From an uncultured Erysipelotrichaceae bacterium (GTDB lineage Bacteria; Bacillota_I; Bacilli_A; Erysipelotrichales; Erysipelotrichaceae), in the NCBI GenBank assembly GCA_944326055.1, contig CALVCT010000030.1, positions 1-37,571 on the forward strand: 37,571 nt of DNA. The letters are read 5' to 3'. Numbering within the stretch: position 1 is the first letter of the stretch; every line of letters starts with the position of its first letter. Below the pieces are notes generated by a model, which did no database searches, was not told the origin of the DNA, and was given only the letters and a program-made list of their open reading frames with translations. The position numbers and the translations under genes are program-made. Shown in pieces: positions 15,281-23,676 of this stretch.

Positions 15281-16727
15281 TATCTTTCTCCTCCTTCATC
15301 TTGCGTATATAACGTATGGCGATATTATCGTCTCCAGCATAGGGTTCTTTACCAAAATCACGATAGATGAAATCTTCATCACCCTTGCCTAAGATCAAAA
15401 GTGTGTCTTTACTATTGAGCATGTCTAATGCGATATGGATGGCTTCTTCACGCGATTCAACGATGATATACTCATGACGTTTGATACCTTCAGCTATCTC
15501 TTTAGCTATCATGTATGGGTCTTCATCACGAGGATCATCTTCTGTGAGCACGATCTTATCACAATAATAGTCTGCTAACTCTCCGAATGTCTTACGTTTA
15601 GATCTATCACGTCCACCAGCACTGCCAAAGACAGCGACGATATTTTTAGAAGATGGAGTGATCTTTTGTGCATATTCAAAGACTTTTTGCAAGCCATCAG
15701 GCGTATGAGCGAAATCGACGATGACTGTAAAATCCTGACCTTCATCGATCTTATGCATACGACCAGCGACCGGCTTTAAAGTCTTGAGTTTACCGATGAA
15801 ATGCTCTAAGTCGTGGCCCATCTGATCTAAAGCTGCTAAGACAGCTAATAAATTATAGATATTGAAAGTTGCCACAAGATTCGTACTGATCATATAGCTG
15901 TGATCAGCATGCACTAAGACAAATTGAGTATACCCAGCATCAAGCTTGATATCTTTGGCCATATAATCAGCATCATTCTCTATGCCATAAGTTATGACCT
16001 TAGCTTTCGTATCTTGAACGATATCTAAACCTACTTCATCATCAACATTAGTGATAGCTATCGTATCATAACCCAGATCATCAAAGAGCTTCTTCTTCGC
16101 TTTAAAGTAGTTCTCCATCGTGCCATGATAGTCAAGATGATCATGAGTAAAATTAGTAAAGATCGCGACATCGAAATCGATCGCATCCGTCCGGTGTTGT
16201 TCAAGGCCGATGGATGAGACTTCGACAGCACAAGCTTTGACGCCTTTTTGGACCATATCTTCTAAATGCGATCCCAGTTCGATAGCTGTTGGTGTCGTCA
16301 GATCGGCATCGATCTTCACGCCCGCATAATCCATCCCTAAAGTACCGATATATCCACAAGGCTTATCGATATCGATGAGTTCTTTGATCAATGTAGCGAT
16401 CGTCGTCTTACCATTAGTACCAGTCACAGCATACATCTCCATCTTCTCTGATGGGTCATTATAGAACTTTTTGATGACTTGATTCATTACTTTTATGACA
16501 TCATCGACTTTGATATAGACAGCTTTCTCACTAGTATCGATCTCATCGTGGTAGACTATGGCTTTAGCGCCATTATGGATCGCATCTTTGATGAAACGGT
16601 GACCATCAGTTCTAAAACCTTTGATACAAAAGAAGATACCATCAGTCATATCTTTTCTAGAATCGATCGCTAATGTCTTGATATCGATGGCTGGTGCTCC
16701 TTTGAATATCTCGCTCAACAGCATCAT
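15237..16727 (-). CDS. murE: UDP-MurNAc-tripeptide synthetase, DDPR-type (probably not meso-DAP)
   Basis: 496-aa Mur ligase adding the third amino acid to UDP-MurNAc-L-Ala-D-Glu. The P-loop is VTGTNGKTT (101-109), the carbamylated-lysine region is HGTMENYFKAKKKLF, and NIYNLLA and AGRMHKI are the ADP-binding and linker blocks. The residue-selecting motif is DDPR (397-400) followed by DEDP. Meso-DAP enzymes have DNPR, so the Asn-to-Asp change suggests a diamino acid other than DAP, such as L-Lys or ornithine. Start: ATGATG after SD GGGGAGG; the second ATG (16724) is equally possible. It overlaps mtaB by 4 nt and deoC by 44 nt. Confidence 0.94.
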   Translation of the reverse strand: MMLLSEIFKGAPAIDIKTLAIDSRKDMTDGIFFCIKGFRTDGHRFIKDAIHNGAKAIVYHDEIDTSEKAVYIKVDDVIKVMNQVIKKFYNDPSEKMEMYAVTGTNGKTTIATLIKELIDIDKPCGYIGTLGMDYAGVKIDADLTTPTAIELGSHLEDMVQKGVKACAVEVSSIGLEQHRTDAIDFDVAIFTNFTHDHLDYHGTMENYFKAKKKLFDDLGYDTIAITNVDDEVGLDIVQDTKAKVITYGIENDADYMAKDIKLDAGYTQFVLVHADHSYMISTNLVATFNIYNLLAVLAALDQMGHDLEHFIGKLKTLKPVAGRMHKIDEGQDFTVIVDFAHTPDGLQKVFEYAQKITPSSKNIVAVFGSAGGRDRSKRKTFGELADYYCDKIVLTEDDPRDEDPYMIAKEIAEGIKRHEYIIVESREEAIHIALDMLNSKDTLLILGKGDEDFIYRDFGKEPYAGDDNIAIRYIRKMKEEKDNGTSEIYRPHTIEG

Positions 16728-17977
16728 TCTACCTCCCCTATCATCTTACCATCCTTGACTTTGATGACCTTGATTTTAAGAAGATCACCACTTGGATGAT
16801 CACCCATCACATATAGTGGCAGGTATTCTTTAGAATGTCCAAAACTAAATCCTTCTTTCTTTTCTTCGATCAAGACTTCTAAAGTCTTATTCAGATAGCT
16901 ATCTTGTAGCTCGCGTGCTATCTTAACATCAAGGGCAGCCACTCTTCTAGCACGCTCTTTTTTTATATCCGTGCCAAGATCTTTTAACAAAGCAGCTTTT
17001 GTCCCACTCTTTTTCGCATAAGGAAAACAATGGATGAAACTGAAACGTAAGTCTTTTAAGTTTTCGAGCGTCTCTTCAAATAGTTCATCAGTCTCTGTTG
17101 GATAGCCAACGATGAGATCTGTAGAGATCAAGATCTCAGGCACTTCTTCTTTGATCTTGAAGATACGCCTTTTATATTCTTCGATCGTATATGGGCGATG
17201 CATATCTTTAAGAACAGTATCGGATCCCGCTTGTAGTGGGATATGCAGATGTGGTGCAAGTTTGCCCTCTTTGATGTGCCTTATGATATCATCATCGACT
17301 TCTGTGACTTCGATCGATGATAAGCGTATAGTTTCTATCGTCTCTATCTTTTCAAGACGTGCAATAAGATCAGACAACTTATTACCTTTATCCTTATATC
17401 GTCCTGTATGGATACCTGTCAAGACGATCTCTTTAGAGTGCTCAGAAAGAACTTTTGCTTGATGATAGAGCTCATCGATATCACCACTTCTTTCATGCCC
17501 TCTGGCATAAGGTATCACACAGTATGAACAATACTGATCACAACCATCCTGTACTTTAAGAAAAGAGCGTGTCTTCCCTTTGTAGGTGTTAAGTGGCAAC
17601 GTCTCAAAATGACGATCGATCTCTTCTTTATAAAGATCGGCTTTGATGCCCTGATCGATATATTCTTTGATCTTGTCTTTATATTGTGAGCCAACTATAA
17701 GATCGATATCCTTGAGCACTTGTGCATCATGTCTTGCCTGTACATAACACCCTACGACCACCAAATAGGCATCTGGATGTTCGCGCTTTACACGATGGAT
17801 GAACTTACGCGTCTTAGCCTCCGCAACATTAGTCACACAACAAGTGAAGATGATATAGATATCAGCTTCTTCATTGAACTTTACTTCTTGATATTCTTTA
17901 TCTAATCGATCTTTGAGAGAATGAGCTTCATAGTCATTGACCTTACATCCCAAGACCATCATCGCATATCTTTTCAT
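16724..17977 (-). CDS. mtaB: tRNA t6A37 methylthiotransferase
   Basis: 417-aa radical-SAM methylthiotransferase that converts t6A37 to ms2t6A in tRNAs reading ANN codons. The N-terminal UPF0004 domain carries three cluster cysteines (LGCKVND, FTCCVTN, VGCYVQ); the radical-SAM motif is CDQYCSYCVIPYARG (CxxxCxxC); a TRAM domain ends the protein. The CVIPYARG context and GCKVND start distinguish MtaB from MiaB. The ATG at 17977 is preferred over one 24 nt upstream, because SD AGGAAGAGG lies just before it. ATGA overlap with rsmE. Confidence 0.94.
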   Translation of the reverse strand: MKRYAMMVLGCKVNDYEAHSLKDRLDKEYQEVKFNEEADIYIIFTCCVTNVAEAKTRKFIHRVKREHPDAYLVVVGCYVQARHDAQVLKDIDLIVGSQYKDKIKEYIDQGIKADLYKEEIDRHFETLPLNTYKGKTRSFLKVQDGCDQYCSYCVIPYARGHERSGDIDELYHQAKVLSEHSKEIVLTGIHTGRYKDKGNKLSDLIARLEKIETIETIRLSSIEVTEVDDDIIRHIKEGKLAPHLHIPLQAGSDTVLKDMHRPYTIEEYKRRIFKIKEEVPEILISTDLIVGYPTETDELFEETLENLKDLRFSFIHCFPYAKKSGTKAALLKDLGTDIKKERARRVAALDVKIARELQDSYLNKTLEVLIEEKKEGFSFGHSKEYLPLYVMGDHPSGDLLKIKVIKVKDGKMIGEVE

Positions 17978-18660
17978 TCCATCCCTCTTCCTATGATGCA
18001 TACAGCAGCGATAGCTGCAGTCTCAGCACGTAAGATGCGCTTACCAAGGCTGATACTGGAAAATCCGCGCTCCATAAGCAGCTGATATTCTTTCTTACTG
18101 AAGCCACCTTCAGGACCGATGACGATCAGAGTATCATCATCATAATCTTCTAGTTTCTTTTCTTCTTCTTTTTCATAGGCAAGAAGCTTATTTTTGACGG
18201 GCAGACTTGCAACTTCATCAAGTGACATAAAAGATGTTATCTCTGGTATCCTGTGACGTAAAGACTGCTCAGCTGCTTCTTTAGCGATCTTTTGATAGCG
18301 CTTGATACGCTTCACTTCTGAATCATCTTTGATCATTACTCTTTCACTAATGAGTGGTATGATCTTTGATACTCCAAGTTCAGTCGCCTTTTGAATGGCC
18401 CATTCAAAGCGATCGTGTTTGATAAGAGCTAGGGCTAAGACTAACTCGTGTCTCAATTCTCGCTCTTCTTTTATCGCGCTTATGACTTTAGCTCTGTCAT
18501 CTTCTAATGTGCATAAAAATGCTTTGTTTTCTTTATCGATAAGACGGAACTCATAACCTTTCATCTTACGCAAGACACGTTTTAGATGAAAGAGTATCTC
18601 ATCGTCTAATGTGACATATGTGCCAACTTTTAGCGTTTCTTTAATAAAATACTGTTGCAT
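17974..18660 (-). CDS. rsmE: 16S rRNA m3U1498 methyltransferase
   Basis: 228-aa SPOUT methyltransferase with the N-terminal PUA-like domain (HLKRVLRKMKGYEFRLID) and C-terminal knot: KATELGVSKIIPLISERV, EQSLRHRIPEI, IGPEGGFSKKEY and LGKRILRAETA. It methylates N3 of U1498 in 16S rRNA. First gene of the rsmE-mtaB-murE-deoC-asparaginase operon. SD AGGAG is immediately upstream. In most Firmicutes prmA precedes rsmE; here the upstream neighbour is a divergent LTA-synthase-like gene. Confidence 0.95.
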   Translation of the reverse strand: MQQYFIKETLKVGTYVTLDDEILFHLKRVLRKMKGYEFRLIDKENKAFLCTLEDDRAKVISAIKEERELRHELVLALALIKHDRFEWAIQKATELGVSKIIPLISERVMIKDDSEVKRIKRYQKIAKEAAEQSLRHRIPEITSFMSLDEVASLPVKNKLLAYEKEEEKKLEDYDDDTLIVIGPEGGFSKKEYQLLMERGFSSISLGKRILRAETAAIAAVCIIGRGME

Positions 18661-18683
18661 CTCTCCTATTATAACCTTTTAAA

Positions 18684-18692
18684 TGCTAAAAT
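18684..18692 (+). promoter_or_regulatory. Extended -10 promoter of the LTA-synthase-like gene
   Basis: TGCTAAAAT (TGnTAAAAT) ends 6 nt before the ATG at 18699, so transcription should start at the start codon itself. No SD is present, consistent with a leaderless mRNA. Confidence 0.5.
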
Positions 18693-18693
18693 C

Positions 18694-18699
18694 ATTATA
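18694..18699 (-). promoter_or_regulatory. -10 element of the rsmE operon
   Basis: TATAAT on the minus strand, about 34 nt upstream of the rsmE ATG, leaving room for the AGGAG SD. A second TATAAT at 18668-18673 is too close to the ATG unless the mRNA is leaderless. No clear -35. Confidence 0.4.
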
Positions 18700-20657
18700 T
18701 GAAAGCATATCATATCCTTATCCGCAATATCTTTATCATCTTTTTAAACATTTTAGCTATCGAGATCATCTTTAGGGCTTGTGCTGATTTCAACTTCTTT
18801 TATATGACGCTCACAAGGACCATCCTAGCAGATCTTGTGCTCAGCATCGTCTTAGGAGTGGTATTCTCACTCATTAGATATAGCCGTGCCAAGTTGTGGA
18901 TCTTGATTGTTTTAGTCATCTTCAGTATCTATGCTTTTGTCGAACTTGAGTTCAAGAACTTTTTGGATAACTACTATTCTTTCAGTGCAGTAGCTGATGG
19001 TGCAGGTCGAATAGACCAATATGTCTTGACCTTTATTGGTGATGCAAAGTGGTATTATTGGCTCGTCTTCATCATACCTTTGATCTATTTCTTATTTGCG
19101 CTCTTTGATCATCAGGACTATCGCATGACTTTTGATATCAGATATGTCATCATTTGTGTCTTGGTCACTTTGATATGTTCTGGTGCATCATACCTCTCCC
19201 TTGACATATCTGATACAGCGATCGATCTTAGACGAACATATCGCTCTTTTGATAATAACGATCTTCTGATCGATAAGCTAGGCTTGGTGCATTTCCTTTT
19301 TAGAGATGTCACAGCCTTGATCTATTCACCAGAAGACACAAAAGAGCTAGTTATCGAAAAAACAGAAGAACCAACAATCATCGATGAAGATGATGATCTT
19401 AAGGTCATCGATGACACAAGACTTGAAAAAGACACGCAGGATGAAAAGGATACAACGATCAAAATGATCGATGAATATATCCTTTCTAGATCATCTACAG
19501 TCACTACCAATGAGCACACTGGAGAATTCAAAGACTATAACTTTATCTACTTCTTGGTCGAATCTTTTGACTATATGGCGATCGATCCTGAGCTCACACC
19601 AACGCTTTATATGATGTATGAAGATGGTTATAATTTTACTAATCACTATACGCCTAAATACAGCTGCACGACGGGTGAATCAGAATTCATCGCTAATGTC
19701 TCATTAGTGCCATATAATGACGTCTGTACACCAAATGAAGTACCAGATAATGCCTATCCTCAAGCACTAGCAAGCCTCTTTAAAGAAGCGGGTTACGATA
19801 CGTACTCTTTCCACAATTGGTATGATGAATATTATGAAAGACGTATCGAACATGCATCTTTCGGCTTTGATGAATACCATAACATCGAAGATCTAGATAT
19901 TAAAGAGATCCAAGGATGGCAAAGTGATCTTACGCTCGTAGAAAAAGCTCTGCCACATTTTATCGATTCAGATAGATTCTTCAGTTTCATCATCACCTCT
20001 TCGATGCATTGGCCATATGATGAGAGTTCAACGCTCGGTGATCGCTATCTTGAAGAGATAGATCGCTTGCACCCTGAATATCCTATCGAGATCAAGCGAT
20101 ACCTATCGAAATCTATGGAACTTGACAAAGCACTAGCTTATCTTTTGGATGAACTTGAAGCTGTTGGAAAGCTTGATGATACTATCATCTGTCTTTTCTC
20201 CGACCACAATCCTTTCCGCCTTAAAGAAGATATGATCGCTGAGTATTCCTTTCTAATGGATCGTGATACGACTTATGGCATAAGTAAGACACCTTTTATC
20301 ATCTATAACCCAGACCTTGAAGCTAAAAACTTCACGATGGTCAATTCGACCTTTGATCAAGTACCGACGATCGCCAACCTCTTTGCGCTTGATTATGATC
20401 CTAGACTCTATGTCGGAAAAGATGTCTTCTCAAATGATCATCTAGTCATTTTCCCAAATGCAGACTGGATCAATGATGTAGGGATCTATAAAGTCGCTAA
20501 TAATACTTTCATTCCTTTTGATGAGGTGACTTTAAAAGAAGAAAAGATCGCTAGGATCAATGCAGAAGTTGCAAACAGCATAAGTTTCTCATACATGGTC
20601 ATGGATAGCGATTACTTTAAAGAAAGAGCGTATCTAGCTGATCCGAGCTATCGATAA
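18699..20657 (+). CDS. LTA-synthase-family (sulfatase-fold) membrane phosphotransferase
   Basis: 652-aa protein with five predicted N-terminal membrane helices (residues 8-170) and a large extracytoplasmic alkaline-phosphatase-fold domain. Active-site marks are Glu288 in FLVESFD, catalytic Thr325 in SCTTGESEF, the MHWPY substrate-region motif (436-440) and Asp502-His503 in FSDHNPF. Such enzymes transfer glycerol-phosphate from phosphatidylglycerol to a growing lipoteichoic acid chain or related anchor. An acidic, Asp/Glu-rich linker (210-255) joins the two parts. Solitary gene with a leaderless-type start and a shared terminator. True LtaS, LtaP or another phosphotransferase cannot be separated from sequence alone. 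Confidence 0.88.
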   Translation: MKAYHILIRNIFIIFLNILAIEIIFRACADFNFFYMTLTRTILADLVLSIVLGVVFSLIRYSRAKLWILIVLVIFSIYAFVELEFKNFLDNYYSFSAVADGAGRIDQYVLTFIGDAKWYYWLVFIIPLIYFLFALFDHQDYRMTFDIRYVIICVLVTLICSGASYLSLDISDTAIDLRRTYRSFDNNDLLIDKLGLVHFLFRDVTALIYSPEDTKELVIEKTEEPTIIDEDDDLKVIDDTRLEKDTQDEKDTTIKMIDEYILSRSSTVTTNEHTGEFKDYNFIYFLVESFDYMAIDPELTPTLYMMYEDGYNFTNHYTPKYSCTTGESEFIANVSLVPYNDVCTPNEVPDNAYPQALASLFKEAGYDTYSFHNWYDEYYERRIEHASFGFDEYHNIEDLDIKEIQGWQSDLTLVEKALPHFIDSDRFFSFIITSSMHWPYDESSTLGDRYLEEIDRLHPEYPIEIKRYLSKSMELDKALAYLLDELEAVGKLDDTIICLFSDHNPFRLKEDMIAEYSFLMDRDTTYGISKTPFIIYNPDLEAKNFTMVNSTFDQVPTIANLFALDYDPRLYVGKDVFSNDHLVIFPNADWINDVGIYKVANNTFIPFDEVTLKEEKIARINAEVANSISFSYMVMDSDYFKERAYLADPSYR

Positions 20658-20699
20658 AAGGCTTCATCGGTCCAAATATCAAGATCTTTTCATGTAAAT

Positions 20700-20733
20700 A
20701 AAAAGCTATAGTCTTAAAAAACTACAGCTTTTT
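20700..20733. terminator. Bidirectional terminator between convergent genes
   Basis: AAAAAGCT(A)TAGT/ACTA(C)AGCTTTTT: 12 paired bases with one A/C mismatch and an 8-nt loop, with T runs on either strand. It serves the LTA-synthase-like gene (+) and the uracil permease (-). Confidence 0.8.
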
Positions 20734-20749
20734 AAAAATACTTTTATCT

Positions 20750-22045
20750 TTAATCTTTCTTCTCTTTTGGTAAGACGAGGTTCAAGATGACACCAACGAT
20801 AGCACTTAAAGCCGTTCCGGATAGAGAGATGATGTTTCCGATCGGGAAGATCGCGCCACCAAGTCCGATGACTAACATGCCACTGGCGATAATAAGATTT
20901 CTTTGACTACCGAGATCGACTTGATTATCGATCAGGACTTTTAGACCATTTGAAGCGATGACACCATATAACAAGATCGACATACCACCTAGAACGCATG
21001 ATGGGATCGTTTCGATAAAAGCTGAGACGATAGGAAACAAACTGATGATGATCGCGATACAAGCTGCACCGACAGTGACATAGACAGAAGCGACTTTCGT
21101 CATGCCGATGACACCAGTATTCTCTCCATAAGTAGTATTAGCTGGACCACCGATAAGTGCACTTACTGAAGTAGCGACACCATCGCCGATGAGCGTCTTA
21201 TCAAGCCCTGGATCATGTAAGAAATCTTTACCACATATCTTTGACAAGACCGTATGATCACCTATGTGTTCAGAGATCGTGACTAAGGCGATAGGCAGGA
21301 TCGCTAAAGCAGCTGGTAGGGTCGGATTGAATGTATATTCCTCAAAAGCACCGCCCGTTGAGAATGGCAAGATGAATTCCGGTAATGCAAAGATACGGCC
21401 ATTACTTATGACTTCATTGATCGGTGAGAAATCTACGATACCAAGGATACACGCTAAGATATAACCACCAACGATACCAACTAAGAATGGAATGATCTTG
21501 AAGAAGCCTTTTGCCTTTGTCGACACAAATGCGACGACGATAAAGGTAAACAAAGCGACAGCGATATGTTTGAGGTCACCACCTTCTACGAGTCCTGCAT
21601 TAGAAACCGCTGAAGAGGCAAGTCCAAGACCGATAACGACGATCATCGGTCCAATGACGATCGGTGGTAAGATCTTATCGATCCAATCTTTACCGACAGC
21701 TTTGATGATCAGTGCAACGATAACATAGATGATACCGATCATGATAAGTCCAGATTGAGCACCACTTCGATCACCGCCCATCGCCTCTACAGCTGTCACG
21801 GTTGCGGTTATATAAGCAAACGATGAACCTAAGTATACAGGAACTCTAAAGCTTGTAGCGATCGCGTAGATGATAGTACCGATACCAGAGGCGAATAAAG
21901 CGACCGATACTGGATATCCGGTCATGATCGGGACTAAAATCGTCGCTCCGAACATCGCAAAGACATGCTGGAAAGATAGTAAGACGCCTCTGCCTAAAGG
22001 CGGCTTTTCTCTTACATCGAGCTGCAATTCTACTCTTTTACTCAT
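20750..22045 (-). CDS. uraA: NCS2-family uracil permease
   Basis: About 431-aa polytopic membrane protein of the nucleobase:cation symporter-2 family. Core motifs are SFQHVFAMFGATILVP near the N-terminus, the substrate-binding TISEHIGDHTVL and GGPANTTYGENTGVIGMT. These fit the uracil branch (UraA/PyrP) better than xanthine/urate permeases. The ATG at 22045 was chosen because an upstream ATG lies inside the leader terminator. The SD AGGAGG (22058-22063) sits 12 nt from the ATG, wider than usual. It is a single-gene unit with a regulated leader. Confidence 0.9.
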   Translation of the reverse strand: MSKRVELQLDVREKPPLGRGVLLSFQHVFAMFGATILVPIMTGYPVSVALFASGIGTIIYAIATSFRVPVYLGSSFAYITATVTAVEAMGGDRSGAQSGLIMIGIIYVIVALIIKAVGKDWIDKILPPIVIGPMIVVIGLGLASSAVSNAGLVEGGDLKHIAVALFTFIVVAFVSTKAKGFFKIIPFLVGIVGGYILACILGIVDFSPINEVISNGRIFALPEFILPFSTGGAFEEYTFNPTLPAALAILPIALVTISEHIGDHTVLSKICGKDFLHDPGLDKTLIGDGVATSVSALIGGPANTTYGENTGVIGMTKVASVYVTVGAACIAIIISLFPIVSAFIETIPSCVLGGMSILLYGVIASNGLKVLIDNQVDLGSQRNLIIASGMLVIGLGGAIFPIGNIISLSGTALSAIVGVILNLVLPKEKKD

Positions 22046-22166
22046 TTTCTCTAAAATCCTCCTTTTCAAGAACGAATCTTTCCAAAAAAAATGACCGGAA
22101 AATCCGGCCATCTAATGACTTATCTCAACTATCCGACGTTTTGATAGGTAAATTCGTTCTCATCAG
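22046..22166 (-). ncRNA. Unassigned structured leader RNA of the uracil permease gene
   Basis: About 120-nt leader. From the 5' end it has AGAACGAAT (22152-22160), a small hairpin CTATC/GATAG with a 9-nt loop, a strong terminator (22084-22111), then ATTCGTTCT (22069-22077), the perfect 9-nt complement of the first element, and finally the SD. So a 9-bp closing helix can enclose both hairpins and end 5 nt before the SD. I could not match it to the purine, preQ1 or PRPP riboswitches, and I see no PyrR anti-antiterminator consensus. Confidence 0.6.
22084..22111 (-). terminator. Attenuator terminator in the uracil permease leader
   Basis: ATGGCCGGA/TCCGGTCAT, 9-bp stem with one G-T pair and a 3-nt loop, followed by a run of 8 T on the minus strand. 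It lies between the promoter and the permease start, so it must be conditional. Confidence 0.85.
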
Positions 22167-22172
22167 TTCTTC

Positions 22173-22181
22173 ATATTACCA
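22173..22181 (-). promoter_or_regulatory. Extended -10 promoter of the uracil permease unit
   Basis: TGGTAATAT (TGnTAATAT) on the minus strand with no good -35; predicted start near 22166, six nt before the first arm of the leader helix. Confidence 0.5.
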
Positions 22182-22200
22182 TAACAAGCGCATAAATGAA

Positions 22201-22452
22201 AGATAAAGTTTTAGTTTTAGTTTTAATTGAAGATTTAAATATTTTTTGCGAAAGAATCACTAAGTATATCTTGGGTAGATTTCTATCCCCATCTACTACT
22301 ATAATTATTTTAATTACCTAACAACTAAGCAAGTGAAATATACTATTTTCTTCATATAAGTTGTCGAAAGTTAGAATATTTTTTATTTTAACCATGACAA
22401 AACCAATGCAACGAGCATTTTTTTTGATGATAAAGTCTTTGTGAGCGACTCT
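22201..22452. other. AT-rich gene-free spacer at the islet boundary
   Basis: No gene is supported. It holds three tandem copies of TTTTAG-like hexamers (about 22208-22225), A/T runs, and at 22392-22416 a segment whose minus strand reads CGTTGCATTGGTTTTGTCA, similar in style to the terminal inverted repeats of IS30-family elements. This may be the right end of the IS30 remnant; the matching left end was not found. Confidence 0.35.
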
Positions 22453-23056
22453 CTATTCTATTAGCCTCATTAATTCCTCAAGAAACTTTCGATTACTATT
22501 TGAGTAATCAAAAATCTTTCTTGGGTATTCATTGATCCATTCTTCTATGTGATAGATCTCATCATTTGTCCTGTCTGTCATTGAAGTTAGTTGATTTTGG
22601 AATATGTCTTCTAATCAGCTTATTAGCGTTTTCATTGCTGCCTCTTTCACTGGAAGAATAGGGATGGCAATAGTAGATCTTTAACTTCTCAACGAAACCA
22701 GAAAGCAGTAGCATACCATTATAATCCGCAAACTCTGATCCATTATCTACTGTTATACTTTTGAAAACCATTGAAAACATGCTTCCCCAAGTCTCGCGTA
22801 TTCTTTTCAACTCGATAACAACACTTTCGCTAGAGCAAGAACTCATTTTGCGTATGATCTCCATCCTAGTTTTTCTTTCAGTCAGAACTAAAAGGCAAGA
22901 TTTCTGCGTTTTTGTTCCTTTTACCGTATCCATCTCCCAATGCCCAAATTCATCTCTTTTCATTATATGAACTGGCCTTTGCTCAATACTTTCGCCAAGT
23001 AAACGCTTATGTCTCCGTTTACCAGTAGTCCTTACAGTTTTATATTCTCTTTTTCT
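22453..23056 (-). pseudogene. IS30-family transposase remnant, frameshifted and N-terminally truncated
   Basis: The IS30 DDE domain is recognisable: RRHKRLLGESIEQRP, then GHWEMDTVKG (first Asp), ITVDNGSEFAD (second Asp) and YYCHPYSSSERGSNENANKL (Glu), ending RRHIPKSTNFND. The frame then hits a stop at 22562. The true C-terminus continues in another frame from about 22581 (DEIYHIEEWINEYPRKIF, ending at 22453), so there is a frameshift. Upstream, the frame is closed by a TGA at 23057-23059 and the helix-turn-helix N-terminal half is missing. The element is dead. It marks the edge of a compositionally different islet. Confidence 0.88.
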
Positions 23057-23182
23057 TCAATAAAAAGAAACTTTGACTGCAACTTTGCAATCCAAGAATT
23101 ATTAGGATCACTATGAATTTTAGAATTACCTGAGATCACATCTAGATCCCACACATCATCATCTTAGGCGAGTGTATAAGAA

Positions 23183-23233
23183 AAGGAGGTATCAAAACCT
23201 ATGATTACATACCGGTTTTGAAACAACCTCCTT
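23183..23233 (-). terminator. Two-part hairpin, probable terminator of the secreted-protein operon
   Basis: Outer arms AAGGAGGT (23183-23190) / ACCTCCTT (23226-23233) and inner arms TCAAAACC (23192-23199) / GGTTTTGA (23214-23221), with a small asymmetric internal loop and 14-nt apical loop. On the minus strand it ends in TTTTCTTAT. It lies 74 nt after the last gene of the 24707-23307 operon. Confidence 0.55.
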
Positions 23234-23306
23234 AATAAATGTGATCAGCCTTGATATCACCAGTTAGTACTTCTAAATAAGCTTACGACTTCATTATCTA
23301 TAGTGT

Positions 23307-23612
23307 TTAATCGTATCCTTCACAATGGTCAAATTTGGTTACTGTGTCGTAGTTATTGTCGATTTTTTCGTAGCCACAGCGCGTATTCAAACAACTATAA
23401 ACATAAAACTTTTGCCTTATAGCATATATATCATCTCCTTTGCTATGATGGGCGCATGGTCTACGTTCATATACCGGATCCCCTAAAGTAGTAGTTATCT
23501 TCATAGCACCGCCACATTGTGAACAATAAGTGACTGGTACTCTTGCGGAAATCGATAATGTAGATAACAAAATTGTAATTATCGTTACTAAAACAACACT
23601 GGTTTTTTTCAT
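23307..23612 (-). CDS. Small secreted cysteine-rich (zinc-ribbon-like) protein
   Basis: 101-aa protein with a signal peptide (about residues 1-24; cleavage near SISA/RV). The mature part carries CSQCGG, a later RPCAHH and a C-x4-C pair in SCLNTRCGYEK, followed by DHCEGYD. The paired cysteines and histidines suggest a metal-binding or disulfide-bonded ribbon outside the cell. The ATG at 23612 with SD AGTAGG gives a proper signal peptide; an earlier ATG would add 14 non-signal residues. Third gene of the islet operon. Function unknown. Confidence 0.7.
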   Translation of the reverse strand: MKKTSVVLVTIITILLSTLSISARVPVTYCSQCGGAMKITTTLGDPVYERRPCAHHSKGDDIYAIRQKFYVYSCLNTRCGYEKIDNNYDTVTKFDHCEGYD

Positions 23613-23676
23613 AATACCTACTTTTACCAAAATATTGAATCTTAACACAGTCAATCGTTAACCGATTCTCCTACTT

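Noticed and set aside
22046-22166. Purine riboswitch or PyrR-binding leader ahead of uraA
   Set aside because: The conserved core of the purine riboswitch and the PyrR anti-antiterminator consensus are not visible; left as unassigned.
22453-23060. Active IS30 element
   Set aside because: The N-terminal half is missing, the C-terminus is out of frame and no clear pair of terminal inverted repeats was found.
23032-23166. Minus-strand fragment reading WDLDVISGNSKIHSDPNN upstream of the IS30 remnant
   Set aside because: Open for about 45 codons but without a start codon, SD or recognised family; not called as a gene.
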